A stretch of DNA of 6,901 nucleotides, taken from an uncultured Eggerthellaceae bacterium. Its GTDB lineage: Bacteria; Actinomycetota; Coriobacteriia; Coriobacteriales; Eggerthellaceae. The notes beneath the pieces are model-generated. The model was given only the letters and a program-made list of their open reading frames with translations. It was not told where the DNA came from and searched no databases. A program made the translations under genes and the position numbers. The stretch is from the NCBI GenBank assembly GCA_910584145.1, contig CAJTXX010000067.1:1-6901 (forward strand), written 5' to 3'. This document shows positions 5,462 through 6,901 of the stretch, in pieces; the stretch's first letter is position 1; every line of letters starts with the position of its first letter.

Positions 5462-5892
5462 CCGACGCAAACAGCCCGCCGCGCTCATCTTCCCATGAAC
5501 ATCAATGAGTCACGATCAGGGAGGTCGGTCCTTCATCATCGCAAGCTGTCCCATCGGATGAGCTGAGATACGAGCAGCTGCCGCGACCATGATCCGGTGC
5601 GGATATAGATGTCTTGCGGCTGATCGCATTCGTAGAGAGGGGCCAGAAGCGTCCTGGTGCTCCGTTCTTTGAAGGCTAGAGCGGCGTATCTTCTTGCTTT
5701 CAGCCCGCTCCCCGAACGCTCGGCGCAGTAGCTTGTTCCCCCATCGGGGGCGCGGTAGAATCCGTGGTCGCGTGTTCTCGCGATATCACCGGTCCATAGG
5801 TGCCCGATGCCGCATCCGCATTCCGCCGGATAAGGCTCGCCGTGCGCGGGAGGCGCGGCCGACACAACGAGCGAGAGAGCCAGAGCGAGCAT
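5462..5892. other. Divergent spacer between queD and the SulP gene, with an unproven minus-strand frame
   Basis: No recognised gene lies here. On the minus strand, bases 5536-5892 can be read as 118 codons beginning MLALALSLVVSAAPPAHG, which resembles a signal peptide. Cysteines follow at 25, 27, 56 and 89, and no family is recognised. Against it, there is no ribosome site before its ATG, that ATG sits in a CATATG shared with the SulP start, and roughly two thirds of its codons end in G/C, only modestly above the local base composition by my hand count. The stretch could be a small secreted-protein gene, a decayed gene, or simply upstream regulatory DNA. No tRNA, riboswitch or CRISPR pattern was seen. 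Confidence 0.3.
5733..5761 (+). promoter_or_regulatory. Weak promoter candidate for the SulP gene
   Basis: TTGTTC (5733-5738) and TAGAAT (5756-5761) are 17 bp apart on the + strand, 131 bases before the SulP ATG. A CCCCC-ATC-GGGGG hairpin (5738-5750) occupies the spacer and overlaps the last base of the -35 candidate. The -10 matches consensus at five of six bases, the -35 at only three. This is a candidate only. Confidence 0.2.
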
Positions 5893-6901
5893 ATGCAGCA
5901 GCGCGACAAGATAAAGCCGATACTCTTCAGCATCATCAAGCATTCGACCCTCGAAGAGCTCAAGAAGCAGATACCCCGCGACATCGTGGCGGGCATCGTC
6001 GTCGCCATCGTGGCGCTGCCGCTGTCCATCGCACTCGGCATCGCCTCGGGCGTCTCGCCTGAGCAGGGGCTCTACACCGCCATCATCGCCGGATTCCTGA
6101 TAGCCTTCCTCGGCGGCAGCCGCGTGCAGATATCCGGGCCGACCGCAGCGTTCGCCACCATCGTGGCAGGCATCGTGGCCACCGACGGCATGGAAGGCCT
6201 CATCGTCGCCACCATCATCGCGGGCGTCCTCCTCATCTTGATGGGGCTGTTCAAGCTGGGCGCGGTCATCCGCTTCGTGCCTTTCACCATCACCACCGGG
6301 TTCACCGCCGGCATCGCCGTGACGCTCACCATCGGGCAGCTGAAAGACCTGATGGGGCTCACCTACCCCACCGGCACCGCCACCGTGGAGACGACAGAGA
6401 AGATAGCGGCGCTGGCCGCCAACATCTCCACATTCAACCTGCATGCATTCTTGGTGGGCGCCGCGTGCCTGGTCATCCTGTTCCTCTGGCCGCGCATCAC
6501 CGAGCGCGTCCCCAGCTCGCTCGTGGCGCTGCTCGCGGGCATCGCCTTGGTGAGCGGCCTCGGCCTCGACGTGAGCACCATCGGCGACCTGTACACGATA
6601 AACGCCGGCCTGCCCGAGTTCCACCTGCCGCAGCTGAGCATGGAGACCTTCCGCGACCAGCTGGCCAACGGCGTCACCATTGCCATCCTGGCCGCCATCG
6701 AGTCGCTGCTATCCTGCGTAGTGGCCGATTCGATGATAAGCGCGCACCATCGTGCCAACACCGAGCTCGTAGCCCAAGGCGTCGGCAACATCGCCTCGGT
6801 GCTGTTCGGGGGCATCCCCGCCACCGGCGCCATCGCCCGCACGGCGGCGAACGTGAAGGCCGGCGGCCGCACGCCCATCGCCGGCATGGTGCACGCGCTC
6901 G
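5893..6901 (+). CDS. SulP/SLC26-family anion transporter, 3'-truncated by window edge
   Basis: The frame is open from 5800 to the window end without a stop; from ATG at 5893 it gives 336 residues of a SulP transmembrane transporter. After a charged cytoplasmic start, RDIVAGIVVAIVALPLSIAL (29-48) opens the membrane domain. GGSRVQISGPTAAF (74-87) is the TM3 substrate-site signature. Several hydrophobic helices follow, then the AAIESLLSCVVADS block (267-280) with the conserved Glu270, and LFGGIPATGAIARTAAN (304-320) around TM10. The last membrane helices and any STAS domain lie beyond the window. Likely substrates are sulfate, bicarbonate or another small anion; sequence alone does not say which. 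The start is the only ATG before the core (in-frame GTGs lie at 5800 and 5842) but has only a weak GAGAG-type ribosome site. It diverges from the que operon. Confidence 0.92.
   Translation, partial: MQQRDKIKPILFSIIKHSTLEELKKQIPRDIVAGIVVAIVALPLSIALGIASGVSPEQGLYTAIIAGFLIAFLGGSRVQISGPTAAFATIVAGIVATDGMEGLIVATIIAGVLLILMGLFKLGAVIRFVPFTITTGFTAGIAVTLTIGQLKDLMGLTYPTGTATVETTEKIAALAANISTFNLHAFLVGAACLVILFLWPRITERVPSSLVALLAGIALVSGLGLDVSTIGDLYTINAGLPEFHLPQLSMETFRDQLANGVTIAILAAIESLLSCVVADSMISAHHRANTELVAQGVGNIASVLFGGIPATGAIARTAANVKAGGRTPIAGMVHAL

Noticed and set aside
5409..5535. preQ1 riboswitch upstream of queD
   Set aside because: No preQ1-like pseudoknot pattern was recognised by eye, and the near promoter leaves too short a leader. 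A covariance-model search was not possible here.
5536..6624. A 362-codon minus-strand open frame across the SulP gene
   Set aside because: Most of it is antisense to the clear SulP coding sequence and consists of Asp/Gly/His/Glu-rich shadow sequence typical of GC-rich antisense frames. Only the part outside SulP (5536-5892) is kept as a weak candidate.
1..6901. CRISPR array or tRNA/rRNA genes
   Set aside because: No regularly spaced repeats of CRISPR size and no cloverleaf or T-loop GGTTCRA-type signature was found on either strand by eye.

Overview
The window is GC-rich, tightly packed bacterial chromosome. Protein style suggests a Coriobacteriia (Eggerthellaceae-like) gut actinobacterium: anaerobe-type Nim and pyridoxamine-kinase proteins, a unimodular QueF, GC-ending codons, and an AbiEi-type antitoxin fragment beside a REP-associated transposase. 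This placement is inferred from sequence style only; no search was run.

Left part (1-1106): the 3' portion of a Y1/REP-associated tyrosine transposase gene on the + strand is followed by short degenerate repeats (564-616). These abut a broken minus-strand gene (617-921). Read through one frameshift, that gene is the N-terminal half of an AbiEi-family (type IV toxin-antitoxin) antitoxin, cut off exactly where the repeats begin. A perfect 9-bp inverted repeat surrounds its start codon. Two GGGACGG-type repeat motifs and a hairpin occupy 1035-1105. This is the only accessory-like part of the window.

Middle (1107-2541): a minus-strand pair, a Nim-like flavin split-barrel protein followed by a PdxY-like pyridoxal/pyridoxamine kinase. 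They overlap by 8 bp, so they are probably translationally coupled. A 308-bp gap without a convincing gene follows (2542-2849).

Core (2850-5461): a minus-strand operon transcribed queD-queE-queC-queF. It encodes the conversion of dihydroneopterin triphosphate to preQ1, the precursor of the queuosine tRNA modification: QueD makes 6-carboxytetrahydropterin, QueE makes 7-carboxy-7-deazaguanine, QueC makes preQ0, and QueF reduces preQ0 to preQ1. FolE upstream and Tgt/QueA downstream in the pathway are not in the window. A TATAAT promoter lies close to queD and leaves an approximately 18-nt leader, too short for a preQ1 riboswitch.

Right part (5462-6901): a divergent spacer of roughly 430 bp, then the first 336 codons of a SulP-family anion transporter on the + strand, cut by the window edge. 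The spacer holds a weak promoter candidate for sulP and an unproven minus-strand reading frame with a signal-peptide-like start.

I do not see a clearly new multi-gene system. The points most worth checking are the interrupted AbiEi gene with its repeats, and the coupled Nim/kinase pair.
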